A stretch of DNA of 64,000 nucleotides, taken from Lantana camara (taxonomy: Eukaryota > Streptophyta > Magnoliopsida > Lamiales > Verbenaceae). A program made the translations under genes and the position numbers. The stretch lies in NCBI GenBank assembly GCA_037501455.1, contig CM074864.1, positions 25,104,001-25,168,000 on the forward strand, written 5' to 3'. The notes under the pieces were generated by a model. The model saw only the letters and a list, made by a program, of their open reading frames with translations. It was not told the origin of the DNA and made no database searches. Positions 1 through 12,197 of the stretch are shown here, piece by piece (within the stretch, counting starts at the first letter, position 1; every line of letters begins with the position of its first letter).

Positions 1-1742
1 CTTTCGCCAAAATCCGTCTTCTTGCGTTCCTTTCACCCCCTTGACATCCGTATGTGTTTTAATTGATTTCTTGTGCTTAAAACTTGCATTTATGATATTA
101 ATGGATTATTGGATGATGGTTATGAGTGTTATGTCTTGATTTGTATTGGACAAACGTGATATATATGTATAAACGTTTAAGTGCTATAATGTGACTCTTC
201 TTGTAACCAATGCATTCCCTATATGTTTAGTGAATTCCTCACACTTCTAAATGATTCACATGCATGGTTGATATGTGTAATAATGTATTATGAATTGGTT
301 ATTGAACGAATGAATACTATAGAATGAAAGAATGATAATGAACAGACACGATCTATTCATGTAATAAGAGATTGAATTTTTTACTTGTCTAAATGGCATT
401 AATTGTGCACATAAACATCTTATAACATATTAAGGTCTCTTATGCATGTCATATCATGTTAAAGCATTGTCGTGCGTCATATATGGTTCATTTTGAGTCT
501 TGAGTCTCATGATTGCACGGTGTTGTCTTTTGTACAGTTCTCTCCAGGGCGGAGACGTGCCGGGTTCATAGATTACTCCCAAGTCTTCTTCTCCCTTGTG
601 GTATCTGTCGGTAAGATGTATAGGTGGGTTTCTCTTCTATTTAGTTAAATGACCCTATATACTCCCAACGTGTAAAGATTTCAGCCAAAAGTTTATATTT
701 ATATAGAGTCCTTTTTCTGAGTCAATGATTTAAAACGTAAGCCCTTATTTTATGATCCTACCAAATGTTATGGCGAGAAAAGAAAGAATGTTATGCACAG
801 AATGGGGCCCAGGGACTTGGTGTGAGTGGTGACCCGAGGAGGCATGGGCTGACGGTGATCCCTCATACTAGTCCCACCAATGTACGGCGTAACCGGACCT
901 CGTTAGGAGTTAGCGAGGAATGGACGCTGAGTGCCACTAGGGGAGTCATGAAACCCTTTTGGTCAATGAATTGATGGTTCGGGCTGATCACCGGCCATCA
1001 CCCGGAGGAAGAAGGTGTAAATGTTTATGATTGTGCACAAAAGAATGTTATACATGAATGAAAGAAAGAAAGAAATAATGTTTAATGAATTACACGAGGT
1101 GGTGGTTGGAGATAATGCACGCCCTCTAGCCGGGCCACAAAGGACCTAATGAATGAAATGAATTGTTATAATCCTATTCATTGAATTTTACTTCCCACTT
1201 GGGAAAATGTTTCTAAAACCTCGAATAAGGATTATAGCTTGCATGTATGTGTTGAAATTCCGCTGTATTATGATATTATGCCTATCTTTTATACCCACCA
1301 GTCTGTCTAAGACTGAACCCGGAGTTGTTTCAGTTATTTTGCACGAAGGGTTGCTAGGCGGGATCCAAGTCTGGGAGAGTCTTGCATGGTGTCTAGCTTT
1401 TCTTTCTTTACACGCACATACTTATATTTTATGACCATTTTGGATATTGTATATGAATGTCGAGCGTAAATGTTGGTATTTATATGTATCATACTTGGTA
1501 AATAACTGTTGGTACCTAGAGCATATAGCTCAATATATTTGGAGTATGAATTATTGCTTCCGCTGTTATGTTACTTTGTTGTTGTTGTTGTTGTTGGGGT
1601 TTAAGTTATAGGCTAGTCCCGCCTGGCTTAGCGAGTGTGTTTGTCCCCGTTCGCTATGATTTGGCACGTGTATGGAAATTAATTTCATATACGGGTCGGG
1701 TCATGGTGCGAGGGATGTGACGTCTTGCGCTCGGGCGTTACA
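1..1742 (+). mobile_element. LTR A, 3' part of a chromovirus-type Ty3/gypsy LTR
   Basis: The window opens inside this LTR. It ends with the family-typical tail (pale GC block, then GGGCGTTACA at 1733-1742). It shares ordered landmarks with the other gypsy LTRs here: a stem-loop at 898-918 (loop GGAGT), a second hairpin at 939-957, and a CAGTCT/AGACTG hairpin at 1299-1315 just after TTTATACCCACC. Near the end come a 'cgcctggcttagcgag' block and 'cgttcgctatgatttggcacgtgtatgg'-type text shared with 27060-27183 (here split over two phrases). No coding capacity. The downstream neighbour is another LTR tail, so A was probably inserted into B. Confidence 0.8.
898..918 (+). other. Conserved LTR stem-loop SL1 (LTR A copy)
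   Basis: Arms CCTCGTTA and TAGCGAGG pair (one G-T wobble) around loop GGAGT. The same position in other LTR families has different but still complementary arms. Confidence 0.65.
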
Positions 1743-2189
1743 TACAAAACCTTACCCGAGATTATAACCTGCATGCTACGTGTGTTATATATATTTATGC
1801 CCCTCACTCGGTCTTCACAGACTGAGGCCTCCACCTTTCAGGTTTTGTTCGTGGCGTGCTAGGCGGGAGTCGGGTCGTGTCTTTCTGTCCAGCTGAGTCT
1901 AGCATAGCTTTTCTTCTCATGTATTAACAGTTCAGAGTATCATGTTAATAGTCCTAAGTACATATATGTGGATGTTACATGGAAGATGATAATGTATTGA
2001 TATGATGATATAATACTCTTATGCTTCCTCTTTATATTGTTATATGTTTAAATTTATCCCGCCTAGCCGGTCGTGTATTGCATTGTCACCCGTTCGCTAT
2101 AGGTTGGTTCATGTACGGATCGCCCATTTCGTATGTGGATTGACCTATAGTGCGGGGGTGTGGCACCTCCATGTGTAAACGGTGTTACA
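1743..2189 (+). mobile_element. LTR B, 3' end fragment (G2-like family)
   Basis: This stretch is the terminal 0.45 kb of a plus-strand LTR ending GGTGTTACA at 2181-2189. It matches the reverse complement of the G2 LTRs at 48977 and 56414: the TATGCCCCTCACTCGGTCT hairpin region, 'ttcaggttttg', 'gtgctaggcggga', and the closing block with 'gtgcgggggtgtggcacc'. Only the part beyond the LTR A insertion is visible. Its start would lie left of the window. Confidence 0.7.
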
Positions 2190-4250
2190 TTTCCTACAAT
2201 TTCTTGCAATGATTGAAGATTCACCATTGAAGAGCATGCTTGAACTTTGAAGCTTTTATGCATATACGTAATTCTTGCTTAAATGATGTAATTCTTGGAT
2301 TTTATGCTTATGTTATGTTCTTATATAAGGAATAAATGTTTTATGATGCTTATTTATGGTTTTGGAAGCTTAATTTCATGTTTTGGGGTGTTTTAAACTC
2401 ATTCCCGTCGAGTTTGAAGTTGCTGTCACATTTTTTTTAAATTCTGGGCAGAATCCGCTAGGGTGGATGTTTGCTGTGTAAAAAATCCATGGGGGTGGAT
2501 TTAAGGCAGTAGCTCTGGACCAAATCCGCGAGGGTGGATTTTTTGTGAAGGAAAATCCATGGGGGTGGATTTTTCCCAGCCTTGTTTTCTTGATTCGTTT
2601 CACTTGTTTTGCTTCTCGTGTGTTCCATACTTATTTATATTATATCTCTAATGTATTGTGACCTCGTTATATGTTGTGACATCTTATGCATACCTTATAT
2701 TATGATCTTTATACCTCAATCATGCTTAAGTTATCTTAATTGACTAAGTTATGCATTTAATTAAATTGTGTTAAGTGTGATTCATAGGTCGCTTATTACA
2801 TATGACTTGAGAACTTGATATATAACTTATATGATGCAATGTGATCTTAATTGCCAATCTATACCATCGTCGAACATTCCTTGCACATCATTAGCACATT
2901 TGCATTTATGTCAAAGCCGTGCGTCGTCTTGTAGTGTTTCGAGTCGAGCCTTACCTTTGTTGGTACGTTGTCTTGTTAGGTGGTGAGTCTCTGGACGTGT
3001 AACCTTCCTTGTTCGTGCTTGATCTTCGAGGTTCTTGGTAAAGGTGAGGAGTTATAATATCAAAATATTTTCAAAACTGTGGACACATATGGCCTCTCAT
3101 ATTTATTGGTTTTAAACTCCCGTTTTCGAAATGTAGATGTAGGCATTATAAGCCAAGTTTTGTGAGCTTTGCTCGTATTATGGATATTTGCTTATGGAAA
3201 ATGGTTTACAAGTAAAACTTGAGTTTTGGTATATGGGATAGATACCTAAAATGGTTTCGGAACTTTCGTTTGAGTATTATGTACGTGTGAGTTGTGTAGC
3301 GAGCCTTTGTTATACCTTGCAAGGACGCTTGCTTGGTCGGTTCTTTTGATAGCGCTCGGGGCGGAGTAAGCGGTGATGTCGGGAACGCAAGGGCGGACGG
3401 TTGATCCCGTATGAAGTACCCACTTTTGGACAAGTTTGCTAAGACTCCGAGGAGGGTTCGGGGTTAAGGTAGGCTTGGGGGAAGGTAGGTTTCATGGACC
3501 CACTTCTCCATGGTTCTTTTGCGATGATCGGGGGGTGCACGCCCTCGACATCAACGGTGTTAAGGATGGATTGGTTTGATTTCTTTTGGTTTGGGAAGTA
3601 AAGATGGAGTGCTCGTACTCACCGAGCCGGTGCTTCGGTTCATAATTCGATTTTTATAAAACTTGCATTGTTTTCCAAAAGAATTCGGATCACGAACATC
3701 TTTGATTTGAGCATGCATTGACATCTTATATTTAAACTATGTAATCTTCTCCTCACTGGTTCCGTTGGAACTGACCTCCTTTACCTTTCATGTCCGCAGG
3801 TCGCGTTTTCGAGTCTTGCTAGGCGGTGTCTTGCTTTGAGAGTTGTGTCGAGTCTAGCTTGTACTCGTTGTGTCTTTACATACTTCATATTTATGTCGCT
3901 TATGTTTTGGATTTATGGATTTAGAATGTTTGATGTTATTATGCTTTTGACCGTGTTGGTCACTAGGATGATTTTACTTTTCGTATTTTGAGCATTACGT
4001 GCTGGACCATGATGGTCATCTACTTGTTGAATATATATTTCTCTTAGACCTTGTTGAATGTATTTTAATTCGAGCTTCCGCATACTTGTGTTTGTTTTTA
4101 TTCTCGCTTTGTAAGTCTAGTACCGCCTAGCTAGGATGTCCGTTTGTCACCGCTTGCTTCGTTCTTGGTGGGTATATGGATAGCAATTCTATATACCAGC
4201 TAGGACCGTAGCGTGGGATAGGCGTGGGATGCCCTTGTCGGGGCGTTACA
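2190..4250 (+). mobile_element. LTR C, 3' part of a third chromovirus-type LTR
   Basis: Plus-strand LTR text running to GGGCGTTACA at 4241-4250. It carries an inverted-repeat array at 2452-2573, a region with 'ggtgctcgtactcaccgagccggtgc' character near 3610-3640, and the usual closing block (rgccgcctagc, 'ccgcttgcttcgttcttgg', 'ggatgcccttgtcgggg'). The 5' portion is missing because A and B lie to the left. It was itself inserted in the Athila/Tat-type element that resumes at 4251. No reading frame of interest. Confidence 0.75.
2452..2573 (+). repeat. Inverted-repeat array, AAATCC/GGATTT type (LTR C)
   Basis: Four units. 2453-2468 has arms ATCC/GGAT. 2483-2502 has AAATCCA/TGGATTT around TGGGGG. 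2522-2541 has AAATCC/GGATTT around GCGAGGGT. 2552-2573 has AAAATCCA/TGGATTTT around TGGGGG. Spacing is about 30-40 bp. Confidence 0.75.
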
Positions 4251-4507
4251 TGTTTTCTAGGCTGGATTGGTTTGTAATTAAATTTTGGTAATTCATGTAT
4301 GCACTTAAAGTTGTAACCGGGCTTGTGTTTTCTCTTTTGGAAATTTCATTACATTAGTTTGATGTATTGTGGTGTTGGACAAGGTTATGCTTTCATTCCT
4401 AGTAACATTACCTATTTCCGTGTTTTCATTTAGTGAAATTGAATTTCTCTCTTATCTTGATCCTAGTTTATACTTGAGGGCAAGCATTGCCTAAGTGTGG
4501 GGGGATT
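4251..4507 (+). mobile_element. 3' untranslated tail and polypurine tract of an Athila/Tat-type gypsy element
   Basis: Non-coding sequence ending in 'gcctaagtgtggggggattt', a purine-rich tract directly before an LTR starting TGATACG. The phrase 'gggcaagcattgcctaagtg' plus a G run followed by TGATA is typical, from memory, of plant Athila/Tat gypsy 3' ends. The rest of the element would lie upstream, separated by the LTR A/B/C insertions. Confidence 0.65.
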
Positions 4508-6111
4508 TGATACGTTGTAAAATCGTGGGATTATTGAGCTTAAATTATTACATTTTAACCCATGGTTTGGTCCAAAATGTGGATATTGAAATGTGTTGCA
4601 TGTTTCTTTCTAGGGAAATACAATTTGTGAAAATCAAGAGAATTCTGACTAAATTTGAGGCACGAGAAATCTTAATACGTGAGCGGCCTTTATTTCTTGA
4701 AAGAGGAGTCAACTCACAATTGCAATTGGGCCTTATTTCAGGAGCACCAAGCAAGAATAGTTCAAGTGACCCATTATTCCAATCTCTTTTAGCACTCAAT
4801 CAGGAGAGATAATATTGAGTTTGTGGGCTTATAAATTAATGTGAAATTAATTTGGCTATTAAGAGCTCAAGCCCATCATGCCACCTTTGGGGCCAATTCA
4901 TGTTAGCCCATTGATATCTTTAGAATTTTCAATTGGAGAGTGGGGTAACAATTCTGAAGGAGCGTGTCTAGAAAGTGGGCAACAAGACTTTGAAAAGCAC
5001 ATTTTGAGAACGTGGGTGTTAATTGGAGATTTGGGGGGTTACAAACATTGATGAAAGAAGGTGGAGTAAGTGGTCTTTTATGATGGAAAAATCATGGAGG
5101 AGTCATGGGGGAGTGGAATGGATGCTGCTGTACCACAAAAAGGAGAGAGCCTTGGACACGCTTTTTTTTTTTTGGGTGGGTAGGGTGGGGGGGGGGGGGG
5201 GGGGGGGGAAGAAACACAGCAGCTAGTTTATATCTTTCCTTTAGTTTACTCTTTTTCTCAAGACTATGTTGATTTTATTCCAAACTTTGTTTGTCCAATT
5301 CAGTATGAGTAGCTCATTTTATTTTAGTTGGGAATTTCCGAATGATTATGCTAGACTTGTGAGACTAGTTTATTTGAATTAGTGCATTTATGCTATCCGT
5401 ATTGCTCCCGTTTTCTTGTCATAGCTTGTTAATTAGTTCTTTGTTTCTGGCCAAATCTTGAAATGTTAATTTGCATATAGCTACCTAATTCATTTGGCGG
5501 TGATAGCTAAATAACTAGAATTTGTAGAAATCGATACTAGTACGTAATGCTTGTCTGATTTCGTGTCGAAGAGCTTGCAGTCTAATTGAGTGAAGCAGGA
5601 GTCTATGCCTAACCGGTTAGGATTAGTGTTTCTTTGGTGCTCAAACCTGTTAATTGATTGAATCTCGGAGAGAGTCTCATAAAGGTTATCAATTAATTAG
5701 GGAGTAATTTTTAGGAGTTTCTTTAATTACTCTAAAACTAAGAAGAAACTAGGGAGCCAGAAGTAGTTGGTAACCATAGCTAATCTAGCGTTAAACCAAT
5801 GAAAATCTTGAGTCGATGATTGTAATCTATGCATGATTAGGAATTTCCCAACTATTTGTTATCCATTGAATTACTTGAGTTTAATTTGAATTCTAATTTA
5901 GTTTAATTATTGTCGGTTATTTGTTTAGTTTAATTGTTATTAGTTTAATCAAAATCTCAACCCCACCTTTAATTATTTCAGTGTTCCTCGGTTAATTTGA
6001 AAGATACAATATTGTCCAATCTCTCTGTGGATCGACCCTTTTTACTACTATTTGCAATATATTTGTAATCGGTACTTGGGACTTTATTTTTAGTGGCCTC
6101 GACACCCATCA
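4508..6111 (+). mobile_element. Complete LTR of an Athila/Tat-type Ty3/gypsy element
   Basis: Runs from TGATACGTTG to GACACCCATCA, 1604 bp, preceded by a polypurine tract, so it is the 3' LTR of a plus-strand element. It contains a T run followed by a pure 22-G run (5187-5208). The 3' part ('tctctctgtggatcgacccttt', 'tactatttgc', 'ttagtggcctcgacacccatca') fits this class. No downstream flank of the element is seen: the next base starts a minus-strand chromovirus LTR. The short ORFs on both strands near 4495-4812 have no family resemblance. Confidence 0.65.
5187..5208 (+). repeat. Homopolymer of 22 G
   Basis: Twenty-two consecutive G, preceded by a 12-T run and GGGTGGGTAGGGT. Could form a G-quadruplex and is prone to sequencing error. 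Confidence 0.9.
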
Positions 6112-7090
6112 GTAGCGCCCGAGCGCGAGATGCCACATCCCCCGCACCGAGTGTGACACCCCGATTTCCCGACCGTACAGGTACGTGCGCCACGCGTGTG
6201 AGTTTTGAGATTTAATTTACTTAATTTCTCGTTCTTGAACCTTAATTGCTCAATTTGATTTATTTTAATTGAATCTTTGTGAAATTTATTACGTGAATTA
6301 TATATTTATTTCCCCGAGCATGATTAAGTGTTTAAATTAATTTCAATTGTGAGAATTCTATGCCTAATTGTCCTTAATTGAAGCTTTGTATAACTTATGA
6401 ACTTAATTGATAAATTTCTTGAGGACTTAATTGCCACATTCATATCTTTGTTACCTAATTGCATTCATTTAAATCTTCCAAGGACCAAGTAGCAATTTTT
6501 CCCCTTTTCTCCTCTTCTTGATCGATATAAACCACACATACACATATACATACACTCATTTCTTCGTCCTTCAACCAAGAACAATGCAAGAGCTCTTCTA
6601 TTTCTCCCTCTCTTCATTCGATCCACCAAGGAAGCAAAGAGACCAAGATTTTCTTCTCTTTTCAACAAGAATTCAAGCCATACACTTTCATCTCTTCATC
6701 TCCTCCATCTCTTCATTCATTCAAGGTAAGTTCATACATTTTAATTGATGAATTCTTGAGCTAAGTTAGGGTTTTAAGATTCTTTGCATTTCATGACCCC
6801 ATATGAAACTTATGTGATGATTTTGAGTTGGATCCATGCATATTTAACTTGAATTCATGAAGGCTTATATATATGAACCATATTTCCATGTTAAGGGTTT
6901 TCATGAATGATTTTGTTGAATCTAAGCATGTTTCTTTGGATTATAAGTGGCCTAAATGAGATATTATGAGTGTATGCTTGTCGTTTGATGTTTTGGCTGC
7001 TTTTGGTTGAGGTTTGGGGTGATTTGGTTGTTTGGTTTTCTTCTCCCGAGAACTTCCCTTGTTTTTTTACATTTTTCCTATTCTGGAGGA

Positions 7091-7214
7091 CTACCCGGGC
7101 GGGTAGTTTTTGCCCATAAAAGTAGCCGGGCGGGTAGTTTGTTACAGAAGGGTTTCTGCACCTGCTCTCCCCGGCCGGGTAAATTTCTTCCTTGTTCTTA
7201 CCCAACCGGTTACT
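7091..7214 (+). repeat. Inverted-repeat array, CTACCCG/CGGGTAG type (LTR K)
   Basis: Unit 1 at 7091-7106 is a perfect palindrome with arms CTACCCG/CGGGTAG. A near copy is at 7123-7136. CCCGG/CCGGG is at 7170-7179. A decayed copy (TTACCCAACCGGTTAC) is at 7199-7214. Confidence 0.75.
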
Positions 7215-8221
7215 CCCTCATACAAACTCCGATTGACCTAATTTTTGAACCGTTGGAAACCTATTGAAGTATAGAAAAACCTCCAATTGTAATCATCTCA
7301 ATATCTTTTGTCAATTGTTAGATATAATCAATTCTTTTTGGTGTCGCCACTTCGCCGGAAATCTGCTTTCACCCAACTTTAAGCTTACGCCATTTTCTCC
7401 TCTTTTTGAACCAAATGTCGTGACATATATCATTTTAAAGGTCTATGTGTCTAGTTTCATTCCCAAGAAACAAAACTCAATCCCTATTTGTAGAACTCGA
7501 GATATTCCAGTTTTCCTTCCACTTGCGCATTTCTGAAAACTGTTAGCTTTTGCCAAACCTTGCCAAAACATGTCTTATCGCTTTCCTTTCACCTCCTCGA
7601 CCTCTTATTTGACTTACATGCATTGTATACATGCCTAATTGAGTGATTAAATCATTGATGTGTCTAAATGACATTACTTGTGCTCATGAACACGATCACA
7701 CCATTTCATTACATATTTATGAATTGATGCATATTGAATCATGCCATGACATAATGCACCACTTCATGAACATCTTCGTGCATCCTACTTGGTTCCATTT
7801 TGAGTCTTGTCTCACGAGTATTATCATTGTCCTTCTTGCACAGTGACCTCCTCGGTGGAGACTTTCCGGTTTCGTGGTCCTTCTCTTGGTCTTTCTTGCA
7901 CTTGGAGGTGAGGGTTTTCTTTATAAACGACCTATAACCTTGCATGAATTAAAAGTATGCCAAATGGTTTTCATATTAAAGTTAACTTTATCTTTTATAC
8001 CGGCTATGTACCGGAAAAGATTTATAAACTGCATAGTGTTAATCCTGGCCTATTTTGCGAGATATTCCTGATTGCCCCCTGCTTTCCTAGCACTGGGCTA
8101 GCCGGTGTGGATCTTGTACCTGTTCCTAGGGCCCTGGGGCTTGTGTATTGAGGGAACCGGGGAGGCATCGGGCCGACGGTGAACTCTTACACAAGTCCCA
8201 TCCTGTTGGACTACCCGGATA

Positions 8222-8242
8222 CCCACCAGGAGGTTTGGTGGG
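8222..8242 (+). other. Conserved LTR stem-loop SL1 (LTR K copy)
   Basis: Arms CCCACCA and TGGTGGG pair perfectly around loop GGAGGTT. An adjacent SL2-like hairpin GGG/CCC with AGTCATGAA in the loop lies at 8262-8276. Confidence 0.7.
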
Positions 8243-10766
8243 AGATGGGGCTCCGATCTGAGGGAGTCATGAACCCGAAGATCACCCTGATGCGCGGATG
8301 TGGAGGTTAGCTACCGGCCACATTGCACCCGGAGAAAGGAGGTTAATTTGTACTTGTTTTTTCCCACCTGATAATTAATTATAACTCCTGTTTCCTGGTT
8401 GTTTCCAGATTACCTGCTTATACTTGTCATTTAATAAGTGAAAAGTGGAGTCCAGGATGGATTAAATACCCGTTCTCACCGGGTCCCCCTAAAATGTTAA
8501 GCATAGATATCCGTAACCTCTGGTATGTCTCAGACCCTGTTCAGCATCAGAGCTCGTGAATCGTAAAGGTAAAGTGGGCATCAACAGAGGCGTACGGATA
8601 TCGACACATGCATATTATATCTCGTTAACGTGACTTGCATGCCCTGACATAATTCCACCCTTACGTATTATTTACTCCTGATTCTTGTCTCCTGTTTATT
8701 CAATACTAAAACGTATAGTGGAATTATGTCTGCCTGATTACCTGATTATATATATATATGCGTGTGTACCCCCTTCACTCAGTCAGTTGACTGACCCCTC
8801 CTTCTCGTTGTTTTAGTGTCTGTGTTGCAGGTTTCATAGTCGTTAGGCGGGAGTCTTTTGAAGTCTTAGTCCTACTTGCACTGCATCGTATTGTACCTCC
8901 ATTCCTGTATTGAATTGGGCCTTGTAGGCCATAGTGTATCTTCACTACTTTCTTTAACTCAGGACAGGTTTACCTGATTAGTTGAACCCGTATTTACATT
9001 CATGTTGTTATACGTAATGAGCATGAATGATTACATGGCTTCCGCATACTTTGTTTTGTTGAATTGGTGGTACAGGGTCTAGTCCCGCCTAACAGGTTGG
9101 TTTTTATTCTGTCTCCGTCCGCCGTGAGCTTAGTTCATGTATGGACTCCCATTTCATGGGTGGACCGGGCTTTCGGTGCGGGGGATGTGGTGCCCTCCGT
9201 CTAGGGTGTCACACCGAGACCCAACTTGTATATGAAATGGAGAGTCCACACACGTGCCAAGTCACGGCGAATTGGGACACAACACACTCGTTATGCTAGG
9301 CGGGAACTAACCCTTAAACCATTCAAGAACAAGGAATAAATAGATCAGAGCAAGAACAATAAAAGCGAAAGCAATCTATAACATATAACATACACAATGA
9401 GCCATCAAGCTACAAAATCAAAGTATATTCAAGTGTACGAGTATCAACGGCCCACACGGCCTATCATAATCAAACTACGCCCAACATTCATAATCACAAT
9501 ACAAAATAATAATATGAGTGCATGTGAAACTGAAAGAAAGTGCTAAACCCAAATGCAAGACTCAACCGACTTGTATTCCCGCCTAGCACTACCCAAAACC
9601 TGCACAACACAAACTGAAAATAGTACGAGTTCAGTCTAAAGGAGACTGGTGGGAATAAAACAGAGCATAAGTATAAATATCATGGAATTTAAACACGTTC
9701 ATGCAAGTCATAATCCCGTATGAAGTTTTATCACAATTTCCCAAGTGGGTCAAACAAAGAAAGCATCAATAGGATTATAACATCATATTCATTCATTTAT
9801 TAGGTTAATCATGAGCCCGGCTAAAGGCTAAGTCTCCAACCTGCACCTTATGTAATCATTATCATTTCATTAGGCTATCATACGCATAATCTTTAGCGCA
9901 CAATCAATCAATCATTCATAATCGTTCAAATACATATTTTTCCTCCGGGTGGTGGACAGGTTTGCAAGGACCGGCCACCTATTCATTACGGCCAGTGGGG
10001 TACATGAATCCCCAAAGGCCTCAGCTCCCATTGCCCACTAATCTACTAGTGAGGTCCGATATCACCGCGTTTTTGGTGAAACAAGTATACGGGGGTCACC
10101 GTCAGCCCAAGCTTCCCCAGATCACCACGTACACTAAGTCCTAGGGCCCCCATTCGGTGAATTCAATCAATTTGAAATCATTCAGTAGGGATTCAACAAA
10201 GAAAGGCTTTATGTTCGAAATCATTTACTCTAAAGAGATTAGATAACTAAATATATTATGTTTGCTTAAAACCTTTCATCTAAGGGATATATCGGGTCAA
10301 TTTAGCTAATAGTAGAGAAAACCACCTTGAAAATCAAGAAAAATGGCACAAGAGCCTCAAAGACCGTCCTCGTCTCCGACTCGACCCAAATCTATGCAAA
10401 AGAAGTAAGGTGACACTCTGTGTGACTATATATGACGTACGACAGTGCTATGCACATGTTATGAGATGTATGAGATATTAACATGTTATGGAGATGTTCA
10501 TGTGTACCATTAATGTCACATTGACACGTAAACAATCAATTCATTCCATATACAGGGAAACCGTATTTATTCAGAATCAAATAAAGTTATGTATGCAACA
10601 CTTAAACGAATTGCACGAATACATATCAAGCAATTCAATATCAATTACGTAACATATTCATAATCAAACGTAAAATAAGTCATTAGCATAATTAGAACAA
10701 GCTTAAAGCATAATAAAAACAAGGCTAGCAATATAATTAACATAAAAACGAAATCAAGCACACAAG

Positions 10767-10969
10767 GGGGGTAACGAGGGTTACCCCCTGCAAGAGCAAT
10801 TGGAGTAACGCCCGTGATTGGAGGCAGGCGATCCTTCCCTCCGTTACCACCCCTTAGAACAACTTGGGTAACGGGCATTACCATAGGCAGACATCTCAAT
10901 TCTTGAAAAGATTGGAGGTAATGGGGGTTACCTCCTTGGAGGGCAATCAGGGGTAACGGGCGTTACCCC
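10767..10969 (-). repeat. Inverted-repeat array, GGTAAC/GTTACC type (LTR J)
   Basis: Perfect units: 10767-10788 with 9-bp arms GGGGGTAAC/GTTACCCCC; 10914-10935 with arms GGAGGTAA/TTACCTCC around TGGGGG; 10950-10969, a 20-bp unit with arms GGGGTAACG/CGTTACCCC. Weaker unit at 10867-10882 (GGTAA/TTACC), plus decayed copies near 10804 and 10842. Confidence 0.8.
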
Positions 10970-12197
10970 TTGCAGACTGGCTCCCCTGTTCTTCTTTCTT
11001 CTTCTTGTCCAACAAACCAAAATACCTATCTCCCCTGTTCAAGGAGTCAACAAAAGGGAAAAGAAATACAACACTCCAAGGCATAAAATGATCACAACTC
11101 AAGTTAATTCATCACATAATCACATATGCTCAAGCAATCAAGAAAAGGAAAGGAAAAGAATGATCAAGGAATCATCTTCATTATTGGCAAGTCACTTGAT
11201 TCTCAACTACCAAGTATTATAGCTCCATAAAAGTATAAATACATATCTTAGGATCATTTATCACCCATAAAACTCAAGGAAAGTCCAAGAAAACATGAAT
11301 GAATCATCAAAAGTCATATAACCCTTACTATTCATCTCTTATCTCAATTCATGATCAATACTTGGTGAAGTCATGCAAAATATAACTTGAAATGACCCCA
11401 AGGAGATGTAAATTACAAAAATGAGCTTACCTTCAAGAAATGGTGGAAGATCGTGGTGAGATGAGCTCAAAATCTGAAATGGTGAATAGTAGTTCTCTTC
11501 TTCTTCCTTTCTCCTTTCCTTCTTCTCTTTGTGGCTGAATTCTTGCTTCTCTTGGGTGTGTGTCTCATGTGAGTTGAGTGAGGGGAGAGAGAGAAGTGGC
11601 TCATGTGGGCTTAGGTCAAGGTTTAGAGGTTTAGGGTTTTTAGGATAGGTCCACAAGTCAAGAATAGTCAATAGTTGTCATTTTAGGTTCGAGGTGCTCG
11701 TTTCGGTTGAAATTTTAAGGTTCAAATGGCCTTACAAAAATATGAGGCTTATTCCATCGGATCTGAATCATCGATACGAGTCCAATGAAGGTGACAAAAC
11801 TCGAATACGAGTTCCCGAGGTCAAGTTACACCGCCCGGAACCCAAGGCGCACTAAATGCTCTTTAGCCCCTTTCGGTTCTGATCACACAAATGAACCCAA
11901 AACTCAAACATGCAAGATCAAAATCATACAACGAGCATATAAACATGATCAAAAGGTACATAATTCATGCATACCACATTTTCACGGAAAATAAAAATCA
12001 CAGATTCCAACAAAGCACGTAATCATAATCATAAAACATACATTCAATTCATATAAGTTCAAAACAATTATTCATATAAATTCAAAGTAATACAAGTAAC
12101 AAAATAAATAACAAAGAATAAAACAAATAAAAAATTAAATACGCAAATAATAAACATGTACGTCATACCTGTACGGCCGAATAGTGAGGGCGTTACA

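Larger units (their letters stand above)
6152..9213 (+). mobile_element. Solo LTR K of a chromovirus-type gypsy element
   Basis: Starts TGTGACACCCCG and ends GGGTGTCACA (3062 bp). It is flanked by the 5-bp target duplication CCGAG at 6147-6151 and 9214-9218, splitting LTR J. A single LTR with intact duplications indicates intra-element LTR recombination after insertion. Landmarks: inverted-repeat array 7091-7214, cross-family conserved block about 7375-7510, SL1 8222-8242, SL2 8262-8276, and CAGTCA/TGACTG hairpin 8780-8793. Confidence 0.9.
6112..12197 (-). mobile_element. Minus-strand chromovirus LTR J, split by solo LTR K
   Basis: The LTR is in two pieces, 6112-6151 and 9214-12197 (about 3.0 kb in total). 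It begins GTAGCGCCCGAGCG, lacking the first T of the usual TGTAGC, and ends GAGGGCGTTACA. Left and right flanks show no matching 5-bp duplication (CCATC against ATGTG), so the left junction may be truncated. Landmarks: hairpin CAGTCT/AGACTG at 9632-9648, SL2-type hairpin GGGG/CCCC at 9997-10013, imperfect SL1 at 10034-10053, and an inverted-repeat array at 10767-10969. No coding potential. Confidence 0.75.

Noticed and set aside
4495..4812. 105-codon plus-strand and 83-codon minus-strand ORFs at the Athila/Tat LTR start
   Set aside because: The plus frame crosses the polypurine tract/LTR boundary and neither resembles a known domain.
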